Source of the DNA: Osmia lignaria lignaria
Lineage: Eukaryota > Arthropoda > Insecta > Hymenoptera > Megachilidae
DNA: 64,000 nucleotides
Assembly (NCBI RefSeq): GCF_051020975.1
Contig: NW_027478166.1
Location: 6,511,501 to 6,575,500, forward strand
Reading direction: 5' to 3'
The notes below the pieces were generated by a model, which was not told the origin of the DNA, ran no database searches, and worked only from the letters and a program-made list of their open reading frames with translations. Within the stretch, counting starts at the first letter, position 1. Each line of letters opens with the position of its first letter. Both the position numbers and the translations under genes were made by a program. Shown in pieces: positions 38,618 to 52,145 of the stretch.

Positions 38618-41194
38618 TGATCAGATGCGTAGTTCTCGAGATATATCAAGATATTTAAAAGTTCCGAAGCCGCACCAACATAATAGAGATACAGAAACAC
38701 CGTGGCCCCTTTCTTTGAGATAACTCTGCACTATTGCGAGCTGCAAATGCCACTTCCAGCTTAGCTGTGCAGAGGAAGAACAACAAGAAGAAGAAGTATC
38801 TCGAAATATGTCCGTCAGGCCCGTTCCTTTGAGCTGAATCTGCACATATCTCGGAAACGAAGCGAGCTATGGCAAAATGTTAAGAGACGTTTTTTGTACA
38901 GAATTATGTTTCCTACAATTTATGTTCTATGATATTTTTTGATCAGAAGCGTAGTTTTCGAGATATATCGAGATATTTAAAAGTTCCGAAGCCGCACCAA
39001 CATAATAGAGATGCAGAAACACCGTGGCCCCTTTCTTTGAGATTACTCTGCACTATTGCGAGCTGCAAATGCCACTTCCAGCTTAGCTGTGCAGAGGAAG
39101 AACAACAAGAAGAAGAAATATCTCGAAATATGTCCGTCAGGCCCCTTCCCTTGAGATAAATCTGCAAATATCTCGGAAACGAAGCGAGCTATGGCAAAAT
39201 GATAAGAGACCTTTTTTGTAGAGAATTAAGTTTCCTACTTTTTATGTTCTATGATATTTTTTGATCAGATGCGTAGTTCTCGAGATATATCAAGATATTT
39301 AAAAGTTCCGAAGCCGCACCAACATAATAGAGATACAGAAACACCGTGGCCCCTTTCTTCGAGATAACTCTGCACTAGTGCGAGCCGCAAATGCCACTTC
39401 CAGCTTAGCTGTGCAGAAGAAGAACAACAAGAAGAAGAAATATCTCGAAATATGTCCGTCAGGCCCCTTCCCTTGAGATAAATCTGCAAATATCTCGGAA
39501 ACGAAGCGAGCTATGGCAAAATGTTAAGAGACCTTTTTTGTAGAGAATTAAGTTTCCTACTTTTTATGTTCTATGATATTTTTTGATCAGATGCGCAGTT
39601 CTCGAGATATATCAAGATATTTAAAAGTTCCGAAGCCGCACCAACATAATAGAGATACAGAAACACCGTGGCCCCCTTCTTTGAGATAACTCTGCACTAT
39701 TGCGAGCCGCAAATGCCACTTCCAGCTTAGCTGTGCAGAAGAAGGACAACAAGAAGAAGAAATATCTCGAAATATGTCCGTCAGGCCCCTTCCCTTGAGA
39801 TAAATCTGCAAATATCTCGGAAACGAAGCGAGCTATGGCAAAATGTTTAGAGACCTTTTTTGTAGAGAATTAAGTTTCCTACTTTTTATGTTCTATGATA
39901 TTTTTTGATCAGATGCGTAGTTCTCGAGATATATCAAGATATTTAAAAGTTCCGAAGCCGCACCAACATAATAGAGATACAGAAACACCGTGGCCCCTTT
40001 CTTTGAGATAACTCTGCACTATTGCGAGCTGCAAATGCCACTTCCAGCTTAGCTGTGCAGAGGAAGAACAACAAGAAGAAGAAGTATCTCGAAATATGTC
40101 CGTCAGGCCCGTTCCTTTAAGCTGAATCTGCACATATCTCGGAAACGAAGCGAGCTATGGCAAAATGTTAAGAGACGTTTTTTGTACAGAATTATGTTTC
40201 CTACAATTTATGTTCTATGATATTTTTTGATCAGAAGCGTAGTTTTCGAGATATATCGAGATATTTAAAAGTTCCGAAGCCGCACCAACATAATAGAGAT
40301 ACAGAAACACCGTGGCCCCTTTCTTCGAGATAACTCTGCACTAGTGCGAGCCGCAAATGCCACTTTCAGCTTAGCTGTGCAGAAGAAGAACAACAAGAAG
40401 AAGAAATATCTCGAAATATGTCCGTCAGGCCCCTTCCCTTGAGATAAATCTGCAAATATCGCGGAAACGAAGCGAGCTATGGCAAAATGTTAAGAGATCT
40501 TTTTTGTAGAGAATTAAGTTTCCTACTTTTTATGTTCTATGATATTTTTTGATCAGATGCGTAGTTCTCGAGATATATCAAGATATTTAAAAGTTCCGAA
40601 GCCGCACCAACATAATAGAGATACAGAAACACCGTGGCCCCTTTCTTTGAGATTACTCTGCACTATTGCGAGCTGCAAATGCCACTTCCAGCTTAGCTGT
40701 GCAGAGGAAGAACAACAAGAAGAAGAAATATCTCGAAATATGTCCGTCAGGCCCCTTCCCTTGAGATAAATCTGCAAATATCTCGGAAACGAAGCGAGCT
40801 ACGGCAAAAAGTTAAGAGACGTTTTTTTGTAGAAAATTAGGTTTCCTACTTTTTATGTTCTATGATATTTTTTGATCAGATGCGTAGTTCTCGAGATATA
40901 TCAAGATATTTAAAAGTTCCGAAGCTGCACCAACATAATAGAGGTACAGAAACACCGTGGCCTCTTTCTTTGAGATAACTCTGCACTATTGCGAGCTGCA
41001 AATGCCACTTCCAGCTTAGCTGTGCAGAGGAAGAACAACAAGAAGAAGAAATATCTCGAAATATGTCCGTCAGGCCCGTTCCTTTGAGCTGAATCTGCAA
41101 ATATCTCGGAAACGAAGCGAGCTATGGCAAAATGTTAAGACACGTTTTTTGTAGAGAATTATGTTTCCTACAATTTATGTTCTATGATGTTTTT
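38618..41194 (+). repeat. Transition patch between the two HOR families
   Basis: Eight monomers mix region II markers (Z at 38618 and 39906, K at 38940 and a K-like copy at 40550) with forms seen in region III (AAGGACAAC at 39742, a Q-like monomer at 40873). Private changes are frequent: GATGCGCAGTTC near 39592, CCCCCTTCTTTG near 39672, ATGTTTAGAG near 39843, CACTTTCAGC near 40363, ATATCGCGG near 40455 and AGAGATCT at 40493-40500. Confidence 0.75.
40550..40872 (+). repeat. 323-bp monomer, the only one longer than 322 bp
   Basis: The T-run near 40822-40828 has seven T instead of six, adding one base. Around it are several changes I saw nowhere else together: CTACGGCAAAAAG, AGAAAATTAGG. The copy has a K-like middle (GATTACTCTG). 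It lies in the patch where region II gives way to region III. Confidence 0.9.
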
Positions 41195-44100
41195 TGATCA
41201 GAAGCGTAGTTTTCGAGATATATCGAGATATTTAAAAGTTCCGAAGCCGCACCAACATAATAGAGATACAGAAACAACGTGGCCCCTTTCTTTGAGATAA
41301 CTCTGCACTAGTGCGAGCCGCAAATGCCACTTCCAGCTTAGCTGTGCAGAAGAAGGACAACAAGAAGAAGAAATATCTCGAAATATGTCCGTCAGGCCCC
41401 TTCCCTTGAGATAAATCTGCAAACATCTCGGAAACGAAGCGAGCTATGGCAAAATGTTAAGAGACCTTTTTTGTAGAGAATTAAGTTTCCTACTTTTTAT
41501 GTTCTATGATATTTTTTGATCAGAAGCGTAGTTCTCGAGATATATCGAGATATTTAAAAGTTCCGAAGCCGCACCAACATAATAGAGATACAGAAACACC
41601 GTGGCCCCTTTCTTTGAGATAACTCTGCACTAGTGCGAGCCGCAAATGCCACTTCCAGCTTAGCTGTGCAGAAGAAGAACAACAAGAAGAAGAAATATCT
41701 CGAAATATGTCCGTCAGGCCCCTTCCCTTGAGATAAATCTGCAAATATCTCGGAAACGAAGCGAGCTATGGCAAAATGTTAAGAGACCTTTTTTGTAGAG
41801 AATTAAGTTACCTACTTTTTATGTTCTATGATATTTTTTGATCAGATGCGTAGTTCTCGAGATATATCAAGCTATTTAAAAGTTCCGAAGCTGCACCAAC
41901 ATAATAGAGGTACAGAAACACCGTGGCCTCTTTCTTTGAGATAACTCTGCACTATTGCGAGCTGCAAATGCCACTTCCAGCTTAGCTGTGCAGAGGAAGA
42001 ACAACAAGAAGAAGAAATATCTCGAAATATGTCCGTCAGGCCCGTTCCTTTGAACTGAATCTGCAAATATCTCGGAAACGAAGCGAGCTATGGCAAAATG
42101 TTAAGATACGTTTTTTGTAGAGAATTATGTCTCCTACAATTTATGTTCTATGATGTTTTTTGATCAGAAGCGTAGTTTTCGAGATATATCGAGATATTTA
42201 AAAGTTCCGAAACCGCACCAACATAATAGAGATACAGAAACAACGTGGCCCCTTTCTTTGAGATAACTCTGCACTGGTGCGAGCCGCAAATGCCACTTCC
42301 AGCTTAGCTGTGCAGAAGAAGGACAACAAGAAGAAGAAATATCTCGAAATATGTCCGTCAGGCCCCTTCACTTGAGATAAATCTGCAAATATCTCGGAAA
42401 CGAAGCGAGCTATGGCAAAATGTTAAGAGACCTTTTTTGTAGAGAATTAAGTTTCCTACTTTTTATGTTCTATGATATTTTTTGATCAGATGCGTAGTTC
42501 TCGAGATATATCAAGATATTTAAAAGTTCCGAAGCCGCACCAACATAATAGAGATACAGAAACACCGTGGCCCCTCTCTTTGAGATAACTCTGCACTATT
42601 GCGAGCTGGAAATGCCACTTCCAGTTTAGCTGTGCAGAAGAAGAACAACAAGAAGAAGAAATATCTCGAAATATGTCCGTTAGGCCCCTTCCCTTGAGAT
42701 AAATCTGCAAATATCTCGGAAACGAAGCGAGCTATGGCAAAATGTTCAGAGACCTTTTTTGTAGAGAATTAAGTTTCCTACTTTTTATGTTCTATGATAT
42801 TTTTTGATCAGATGCGTAGTTCTCGAGATATATCAAGATATTTAACAGTTCCGAAGCCGCACCAACATAATAGAGATACAGAAACACCGTGGCCCCTTTC
42901 TTTGAGATAACTCTGCACTAGTGCGAGCCGCAAATGCCACTTCCAGCTTAGCTATGCAGAAGAAGAACAACAAGAAGAAGAAATATCTCGAAATATGTCC
43001 GTCAGGCCCCTTCCCTTGAGATAAATCTGCAAATATCTCGGAAACGAAACGAGCTATGGCAAAATGTTAAGAGACGTTTTTTGTAGAGAATTATGTTTCC
43101 TACAATTTGTGTTCTATGATGTTTTTTGATCAGAAGCGTAGTTTTCGAGATATATCGAGATATTTAAAAGTTCCGAAGCCGCACCAACATAATAGAGATA
43201 CAGAAACAACGTGGCCCCTTTCTTTGAGATAACTCTGCACTAGTGCGAGCCGCAAATGCCACTTCCAGCTTAGCTGTGCAGAAGAAGGACAACAAGAAGA
43301 AGAAATATCTCGAAATATGTCCGTCAGGCCCCTTCCCTTGAGATAAATCTGCAAATATCTCGGAAACCAAGCGAGCTATGGCAAAATGTTAAGAGACCTT
43401 TTTTGTAGAGAATTAAGTTTCCTACTTTTTATGTTCTATGATATTTTTTGATCAGATGCGTAGTTCTCGAGATATATCAAGATATTTAAAAGTTCCGAAG
43501 CTGCACCAACATAATAGGGGTACAGAAACACCGTGGCCTCTTTCTTTGAGATAACTCTGCACTATTGCGAGCTGCAAATGCCACTTCCAGCTTAGCTGTG
43601 CAGAGGAAGAACAACAAGAAGAAGAAATATCTCGAAATATGTCCGTCAGGCCCGTTCCTTTGAGCTGAATCTGCAAATATCTCGGAAACGAAGCGAGCTA
43701 TGGCAAAATGTTAAGAGACGTTTTTTGTAGAGAATTATGTTTCCTACAATTTGTGTTCTATGATGTTTTTTGATCAGAAGCGTAGTTTTCGAGATATATC
43801 GAGATATTTAAAAGTTCCGAAGCCGCACCAACATAATAGAGATACAGAAACAACGTGGCCCCTTTCTTTGAGATAACTCTGCACTAGTGCGAGCCGCAAA
43901 TGCCACTTCCAGCTTAGCTGTGCAGAAGAAGGACAACAAGAAGAAGAAATATCTCGAAATATGTCCGTCAGGCCCCTTCCCTTGAGATAAATCTGCAAAT
44001 ATCTCGGAAACCAAGCGAGCTATGGCAAAATGTTAAGAGACCTTTTTTGTAGAGAATTAAGTTTCCTACTTTTTATGTTCTATGATATTTTTTGATCAGA

Positions 44101-44414
44101 TGCGTAGTTCTCGAGATATATCAAGATATTTAAAAGTTCCGAAGCCGCACCAACATAATAGAGATACAGAAACACCGTGGCCCCTTTCTTTGAGATAACT
44201 CTGCACTAGTGCGAGCCGCAATTGCCACTTCCAGCTTAGCTGTGCAGAGGAAGAACAACAAGAAGAAGAAATATCTCGAAATATGTCCGTCAGGCCCCTT
44301 CCCTTGAGATAAATCTGCAAATATCTCGGGAACGAAGCGAGCTATGGCAAAATGTTAAGAGACGTTTTTTGTACAGAATTATGTTTCCTACAATTTATGT
44401 TCTATGATATTTTT
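41195..44414 (+). repeat. HOR unit, 10 monomers (P-E-F-x-N-y-P-Q-P-T)
   Basis: First complete unit of the family. The F copy at 41839 has CAAGCTATTTAAAAG instead of CAAGATATTTAAAAG, and GTTACCTAC precedes it near 41809. The T monomer ends with ATCTCGGGAACG, a change also seen in the T at 61803. Confidence 0.85.
41517..41838 (+). repeat. E-type monomer: mosaic of two head haplotypes
   Basis: Most monomer heads come in two linked forms. Form A is AAGTTTCCTACTTTTTATG, AGATGCG, TTCTCGAG, ATCAAGATA. Form B is ATGTTTCCTACAATTTATG, AGAAGCG, TTTTCGAG, ATCGAGATA. The E monomer reads A tail, B at AGAAGCG, A at TTCTCGAG and B at ATCGAGATA within about 70 bases, a patchwork that suggests gene conversion. 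Copies occur at 44737, 46669, 48923, 54397 and 62447. Confidence 0.8.
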
Positions 44415-46346
44415 TGATCAGAAGCGTAGTTTTCGAGATATATCGAGATATTTAAAAGTTCCGAAGCCGCACCAACATAATAGAGATACAGAAACAACGT
44501 GGCCCCTTTCTTTGAGATAACTCTGCACTAGTGCGAGCCGCAAATGCCACTTCCAGCTTAGCTGTGCAGAAGAAGGACAACAAGAAGAAGAAATATCTCG
44601 AAATATGTCCGTCAGGCCCCTTCCCTTGAGATAAATCTGCAAACATCTCGGAAACGAAGCGAGCTATGGCAAAATGTTAAGAGACCTTTTTTGTAGAGAA
44701 TTAAGTTTCCTACTTTTTATGTTCTATGATATTTTTTGATCAGAAGCGTAGTTCTCGAGATATATCGAGATATTTAAAAGTTCCGAAGCCGCACCAACAT
44801 AATAGAGATACAGAAACACCGTGGCCCCTTTCTTTGAGATAACTCTGCACTAGTGCGAGCCGCAAATGCCACTTCCAGCTTAGCTGTGCAGAAGAAGAAC
44901 AACAAGAAGAAGAAATATCTCGAAATATGTCCGTCAGGCCCCTTCCCTTGAGATAAATCTGCAAATATCTCGGAAACGAAGCGAGCTATGGCAAAATGTT
45001 AAGAGACCTTTTTTGTAGAGAATTAAGTTTCCTACTTTTTATGTTCTATGATATTTTTTGATCAGATGCGTAGTTCTCGAGATATATCAAGATATTTAAA
45101 AGTTCCGAAGCTGGACCAACATAATAGAGGTACAGAAACACCGTGGCCTCTTTCTTTGAGATAACTCTGCACTATTGCGAGCTGCAAATGCCACTTCCAG
45201 CTTAGCTGTGCAGAGGAAGAACAACAAGAAGAAGAAATATCTCGAAATATGTCCGTCAGGCCCGTTCCTTTGAACTGAATCTGCAAATATCTCGGAAACG
45301 AAGCGAGCTATGGCAAAATGTTAAGACACGTTTTTTGTAGACAATTATGTCTCCTACAATTTATGTTCTATGATGTTTTTTGATCAGAAGCGTAGTTTTC
45401 GAGATATATCGAGATATTTAAAAGTTCCGAAACCGCACCAACATAATAGAGATACAGAAACAACGTGGCCCCTTTCTTTGAGATAACTCTGCACTGGTGC
45501 GAGCCGCAAATGCCACTTCCAGCTTAGCTGTGCAGAAGAAGGACAACAAGAAGAAGAAATATCTCGAAATATGTCCGTCAGGCCCCTTCACTTGAGATAA
45601 ATCTGCAAATATCTCGGAAACGAAGCGAGCTATGGCAAAATGTTAAGAGACCTTTTTTGTAGAGAATTAAGTTTCCTACTTTTTATGTTCTATGATATTT
45701 TTTGATCAGATGCGTAGTTCTCGAGATATATCAAGATATTTAAAAGTTCCGAAGCCGCACCAACATAATAGAGATACAGAAACACCGTGGCCCCTCTCTT
45801 TGAGATAACTCTGCACTATTGCGAGCTGGAAATGCCACTTCCAGTTTAGCTGTGCAGAAGAAGAACAACAAGAAGAAGAAATATCTCGAAATATGTCCGT
45901 TAGGCCCCTTCCCTTGAGATAAATCTGCAAATATCTCGGAAACGAAGCGAGCTATGGCAAAATGTTCAGAGACCTTTTTTGTAGAGAATTAAGTTTCCTA
46001 CTTTTTATGTTCTATGATATTTTTTGATCAGATGCGTAGTTCTCGAGATATATCAAGATATTTAAAAGTTCCGAAGCCGCACCAACATAATAGAGATACA
46101 GAAACACCGTGGCCCCTCTCTTTGAGATAACTCTGCACTATTGAGAGCTGCAAATGCCACTTCCAGCTTAGCTGTGCAGAGGAAGAACAACAAGAAGAAG
46201 AAATATCTCGAAATATGTCCGTCAGGCCCGTTCCTTTGAGCTGAATCTGCAAATATCTCGGAAACGAAGCGAGCTATGGCAAAATGTTAAGAGACGTTTT
46301 TTGTAGAGAATTATGTTTCCTACAATTTGTGTTCTATGATGTTTTT
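44415..46346 (+). repeat. HOR unit, 6 monomers (P-E-F-x-N plus a hybrid)
   Basis: The sixth monomer (46025) begins like N (CCCTCTCTTTGAG) and ends like Q (GAGCTGAATCTGC) with a private ATTGAGAGCTG, so it is an N/Q hybrid. The F copy has GAAGCTGGACC near 45110 and the x monomer is preceded by GTAGACAATTATG. Confidence 0.85.
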
Positions 46347-48600
46347 TGATCAGAAGCGTAGTTTTCGAGATATATCGAGATATTTAAAAGTTCCGAAGCC
46401 GCACCAACATAATAGAGATACGGAAACAACGTGGCCCCTTTCTTTGAGATAACTCTGCACTAGTGCGAGCCGCAAATGCCACTTCCAGCTTAGCTGTGCA
46501 GAAGAAGGACAACAAGAAGAAGAAATATCTCGAAATATGTCCGTCAGGCCCCTTCCCTTGAGATAAATCTGCAAACATCTCGGAAACGAAGCGAGCTATG
46601 GCAAAATGTTAAGAGCCCTTTTTTGTAGAGAATTAAGTTTCCTACTTTTTATGTTCTATGATATTTTTTGATCAGAAGCGTAGTTCTCGAGATATATCGA
46701 GATATTTAAAAGTTCCGAAGCCGCACCAACATAATAGAGATACAGAAACACCGTGGCCCCTTTCTTTGAGATAACTCTGCACTAGTGCGAGCCGCAAATG
46801 CCACTTCCAGCTTAGCTGTGCAGAAGAAGAACAACAAGAAGAAGAAATATCTCGAAATATGTCCGTCAGGCCCCTTCCCTTGAGATAAATCTGCAAATAT
46901 CTCGGAAACGAAGCGAGCTATGGCAAAATGTTAAGAGACCTTTTTTGTAGAGAATTAAGTTTCCTACTTTTTATGTTCTATGATATTTTTTGATCAGATG
47001 CGTAGTTCTCGAGATATATCAAGATATTTAAAAGTTCCGAAGCTGCACCAACATAATAGAGGTACAGAAACACCGTGGCCTCTTTCTTTGAGATAACTCT
47101 GCACTATTGCGAGCTGCAAATGCCACTTCCAGCTTAGCTGTGCAGAGGAAGAACAACAAGAAGAAGAAATATCTCGAAATATGTCCGTCAGGCCCGTTCC
47201 TTTGAACTGAATCTGCAAATATCTCGGAAACGAAGCGAGCTATGGCAAAATGTTAAGACACGTTTTTTGTAGACAATTATGTCTCCTACAATTTATGTTC
47301 TATGATGTTTTTTGATCAGAAGCGTAGTTTTCGAGATATATCGAGATATTTAAAAGTTCCGAAACCGCACCAACATAATAGAGATACAGAAACAACGTGG
47401 CCCCTTTCTTTGAGATAACTCTGCACTGGTGCGAGCCGCAAATGCCACTTCCAGCTTAGCTGTGCAGAAGAAGGACAACAAGAAGAAGAAATATCTCGAA
47501 ATATGTCCGTCAGGCCCCTTCACTTGAGATAAATCTGCAAATATCTCGGAAACGAAGCGAGCTATGGCAAAATGTTAAGAGACCTTTTTTGTAGAGAATT
47601 AAGTTTCCTACTTTTTATGTTCTATGATATTTTTTGATCAGATGCGTAGTTCTCGAGATATATCAAGATATTTAAAAGTTCCGAAGCCGCACCAACATAA
47701 TAGAGATACAGAAACACCGTGGCCCCTCTCTTTGAGATAACTCTGCACTATTGCGAGCTGGAAATGCCACTTCCAGTTTAGCTGTGCAGAAGAAGAACAA
47801 CAAGAAGAAGAAATATCTCGAAATATGTCCGTTAGGCCCCTTCCCTTGAGATAAATCTGCAAATATCTCGGAAACGAAGCGAGCTATGGCAAAATGTTCA
47901 GAGACCTTTTTTGTAGAGAATTAAGTTTCCTACTTTTTATGTTCTATGATATTTTTTGATCAGATGCGTAGTTCTCGAGATATATCAAGATATATATAAG
48001 TTCCGAAGCCGCACCAACATAATAGAGATACAGAAACACCGTGGCCCCTTTCTTTGAGATAACTCTGCACTAGTGCGAGCCGCAAATGCCACTTCCAGCT
48101 TAGCTATGCAGAAGAAGAACAACAAGAAGAAGAAATATCTCGAAATATGTCCGTCAGGCCCCTTCCCTTGAGATAAATCTGCAAATATCTCGGAAACGAA
48201 ACGAGCTATGGCAAAATGTTAAGAGACCTTTTTTGTAGAGAATTAAGTTTCCTACTTTTTATGTTCTATGATATTTTTTGATCAGATGCGTAGTTCTCGA
48301 GATATATCAAGATATTTAAAAGTTCCGAAGCCGCACCAACATAATAGAGATACAGAAACACCGTGGCCCCTTTCTTTGAGATAACTCTGCACTAGTGCGA
48401 GCCGCAATTGCCACTTCCAGCTTAGCTGTGCAGAGGAAGAACAACAAGAAGAAGAAATATCTCGAAATATGTCCGTCAGGCCCCTTCCCTTGAGATAAAT
48501 CTGCAAATATCTCGGAAACGAAGCGAGCTATGGCAAAATGTTAAGAGACGTTTTTTGTACAGAATTATGTTTCCTACAATTTATGTTCTATGATATTTTT
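46347..48600 (+). repeat. HOR unit, 7 monomers (P-E-F-x-N-y-T)
   Basis: Core plus y and T, with the P after y deleted. The P copy has GATACGGAAAC near 46420 and AAGAGCCCTTTT near 46614. The y copy at 47957 reads AGATATATATAAG instead of AGATATTTAACAG, so it is altered in the TATTTAAA stretch. Confidence 0.85.
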
Positions 48601-51600
48601 TGATCAGAAGCGTAGTTTTCGAGATATATCGAGATATTTAAAAGTTCCGAAGCCGCACCAACATAATAGAGATACAGAAACAACGTGGCCCCTTTCTTTG
48701 AGATAACTCTGCACTAGTGCGAGCCGCAAATGCCACTTCCAGCTTAGCTGTGCAGAAGAAGGACAACAAGAAGAAGAAATATCTCGAAATATGTCCGTCA
48801 GGCCCCTTCCCTTGAGATAAATCTGCAAACATCTCGGAAACGAAGCGAGCTATGGCAAAATGTTAAGAGACCTTTTTTGTAGAGAATTAAGTTTCCTACC
48901 TTTTATGTTCTATGATATTTTTTGATCAGAAGCGTAGTTCTCGAGATATATCGAGATATTTAAAAGTTCCGAAGCCGCACCAACATAATAGAGATACAGA
49001 AACACCGTGGCCCCGTTCTTTGAGATAACTCTGCACTAGTGCGAGCCGCAAATGCCACTTCCAGCTTAGCTGTGCAGAAGAAGAACAACAAGAAGAAGAA
49101 ATATCTCGAAATATGTCCGTCAGGCCCCTTCCCTTGAGATAAATCTGCAAATATCTCGGAAACGAAGCGAGCTATGGCAAAATGTTAAGAGACCTTTTTT
49201 GTAGAGAATTAAGTTTCCTACTTTTTATGTTCTATGATATTTTTTGATCAGATGCGTAGTTCTCGAGATATATCAAGATATTTAAAAGTTCCGAAGCTGC
49301 ACCAACATAATAGAGGTACAGAAACACCGTGGCCTCTTTCTTTGAGATAACTCTGCACTATTGCGAGCTGCAAATGCCACTTCCAGCTTAGCTGTGCAGA
49401 GGAAGAACAACAAGAAGAAGAAATATCTCGAAATATGTCCGTCAGGCCCGTTCCTTTGAACTGAATCTGCAAATATCTCGGAAACGAAGCGAGCTATGGC
49501 AAAATGTTAAGACACGTTTTTTGTAGAGAATTATGTCTCCTACAATTTATGTTCTATGATGTTTTTTGATCAGAAGCGTAGTTTTCGAGATATATCGAGA
49601 TATTTAAAAGTTCCGAAACCGCACCAACATAATAGAGATACAGAAACAACGTGGCCCCTTTCTTTGAGATAACTCTGCACTGGTGCGAGCCGCAAATGCC
49701 ACTTCCAGCTTAGCTGTGCAGAAGAAGGACAACAAGAAGAAGAAATATCTCGAAATATGTCCGTCAGGCCCCTTCACTTGAGATAAATCTGCAAATATCT
49801 CGGAAACGAAGCGAGCTATGGCAAAATGTTAAGAGACCTTTTTTGTAGAGAATTAAGTTTCCTACTTTTTATGTTCTATGATATTTTTTGATCAGATGCG
49901 TAGTTCTCGAGATATATCAAGATATTTAAAAGTTCCGAAGCCGCACCAACATAATAGAGATACAGAAACACCGTGGCCCCTCTCTTTGAGATAACTCTGC
50001 ACTATTGCGAGCTGGAAATGCCACTTCCAGTTTAGCTGTGCAGAAGAAGAACAACAAGAAGAAGAAATATCTCGAAATATGTCCGTTAGGCCCCTTCCCT
50101 TGAGATAAATCTGCAAATATCTCGGAAACGAAGCGAGCTATGGCAAAATGTTCAGAGACCTTTTTTGTAGAGAATTAAGTTTCCTACTTTTTATGTTCTA
50201 TGATATTTTTTGATCAGATGCGTAGTTCTCGAGATATATCAAGATATTTAACAGTTCCGAAGCCGCACCAACATAATAGAGATACAGAAACACCGTGGCC
50301 CCTTTCTTTGAGATAACTCTGCACTAGTGCGAGCCGCAAATGCCACTTCCAGCTTAGCTATGCAGAAGAAGAACAACAAGAAGAAGAAATATCTCGAAAT
50401 ATGTCCGTCAGGCCCCTTCCCTTGAGATAAATCTGCAAATATCTCGGAAACGAAACGAGCTATGGCAAAATGTTAAGAGACGTTTTTTGTAGAGAATTAT
50501 GTTTCCTACAATTTGTGTTCTATGATGTTTTTTGATCAGAAGCGTAGTTTTCGAGATATATCGAGATATTTAAAAGTTCCGAAGCCGCACCAACATAATA
50601 GAGATACAGAAACAACGTGGCCCCTTTCTTTGAGATAACTCTGCACTAGTGCGAGCCGCAAATGCCACTTCCAGCTTAGCTGTGCAGAAGAAGGACAACA
50701 AGAAGAAGAAATATCTCGAAATATGTCCGTCAGGCCCCTTCCCTTGAGATAAATCTGCAAATATCTCGGAAACCAAGCGAGCTATGGCAAAATGTTAAGA
50801 GACCTTTTTTGTAGAGAATTAAGTTTCCTACTTTTTATGTTCTATGATATTTTTTGATCAGATGCGTAGTTCTCGAGATATATCAAGATATTTAAAAGTT
50901 CCGAAGCCGCACCAACATAATAGAGATACAGAAACACCGTGGCCCCTTTCTTTGAGATAACTCTGCACTAGTGCGAGCCGCAATTGCCACTTCCAGCTTA
51001 GCTGTGCAGAGGAAGAACAACAAGAAGAAGAAATATCTCGAAATATGTCCGTCAGGCCCCTTCCCTTGAGATAAATCTGCAAATATCTCGGAAACGAAGC
51101 GAGCTATGGCAAAATGTTAAGAGACGTTTTTTGTACAGAATTATGTTTCCTACAATTTATGTTCTATGATATTTTTTGATCAGAAGCGTAGTTTTCGAGA
51201 TATATCGAGATATTTAAAAGTTCCGAAGCCGCACCAACATAATAGAGATACAGAAACACCGTGGCCCCTTTCTTTGAGATAACTCTGCACTAGTGCGAGC
51301 CGCAAATGCCACTTCCAGCTTAGCTGTGCAGAAGAAGAACAACAAGAAGAAGAAATATCTCGAAATATGTCCGTCAGGCCCCTTCCCTTGAGATAAATCT
51401 GCAAATATCTCTGAAACGAAGCGAGCTCTGGCAAAATGTTAAGAGACGTTTTTTGTAGAGAATTATGTTTCCTACAATTTATGTGCTATGATATTTTTTG
51501 ATCAGAAGCGTAGTTTTCGAGATATATCGAGATATTTAAAAGTTCCGAAGCCGCACCAACATAATAGAGATACAGAAACACCGTGGCCCCTTTCTTTGAG

Positions 51601-52145
51601 ATAACTCTGCACTAGTGCGAGCCGCAAATGCCACTTCCAGCTTAGCTGTGCAGAAGAAGAACACCAAGAAGAAGAAATATCTCGAAATATGTCCGTTAGG
51701 CCGCTTCCCTTCAGATAAATGTGCAAATATCTCGGAAACGAAGCGAGCTATGGCAAAATGTTGAGGGACCTTTTTTGTAGAGAATTAAGTTTCCTACTAT
51801 TTATGTTCTATGATATTTTTTGATCAGATGCGTAGTTCTCGAGATATATCAAGATATTTAAAAGTTCCGAAGCCGCACCAACATAATAGAGATACGGAAA
51901 CACCGTGGCCCCTTTCTTTGAGACAACTCTGCACTAGTGCGAGCCGCAAATGCCACTTCCAGCTTAGCTGTGCAGAAGAAGAACAACAAGAAGAAGAAAT
52001 ATCTCGAAATATGTCCGTCAGGCCCCTTCCCTTGAGATAAATCTGCAAATATCTCGGAAACGAAGCGAGCTATGGCAAAATGTTAAGAGACCTTTTTTGT
52101 AGAGAATTAAGTTTCCTACTTTTTATGTTCTATGATATTTTTTGA
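48245..52145 (+). repeat. Duplicated 12-monomer segment of region III (copy 1)
   Basis: T-P-E-F-x-N-y-P-T-G-H-C matches 53719-57619 at a constant offset of 5474 bp (17 monomers). Both copies share the rare CCTACCTTTTATG tail after the first P. The differences I saw are single bases, such as GATACGGAAAC near 51893 versus GATACAGAAAC near 57367. The left end is approximate. Confidence 0.86.

Larger units (their letters stand above)
16400..39261 (+). repeat. Region II: W-marked higher-order repeat family
   Basis: About 71 monomers built from types W, R, L, N, D, V, A, A', Z and K in a partly fixed order. Units run W-R-L-N-D-V-A in the left part and W-R-L-N-V-A'-Z-K-A in the right part, with internal losses. 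W starts are at 16400, 17366, 19298, 21552, 23162, 25416, 28314, 29924, 32500 and 35398. Corresponding monomers of successive units look nearly identical, while neighbouring monomers differ at many positions. That contrast is the mark of a higher-order repeat. Confidence 0.9.
35398..39261 (+). repeat. Last W-marked unit, 12 monomers, with internal L/N/V duplication
   Basis: W/R-L-N-L-V-L-N-L-V-A'-Z-K. The opening W/R chimera equals the one at 28314. The middle consists of a duplicated L-N-L-V block. No BglII-bearing W monomer follows it. The Z copy at 38618 differs from earlier Z copies in having CACTTCCAGC. Confidence 0.82.
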
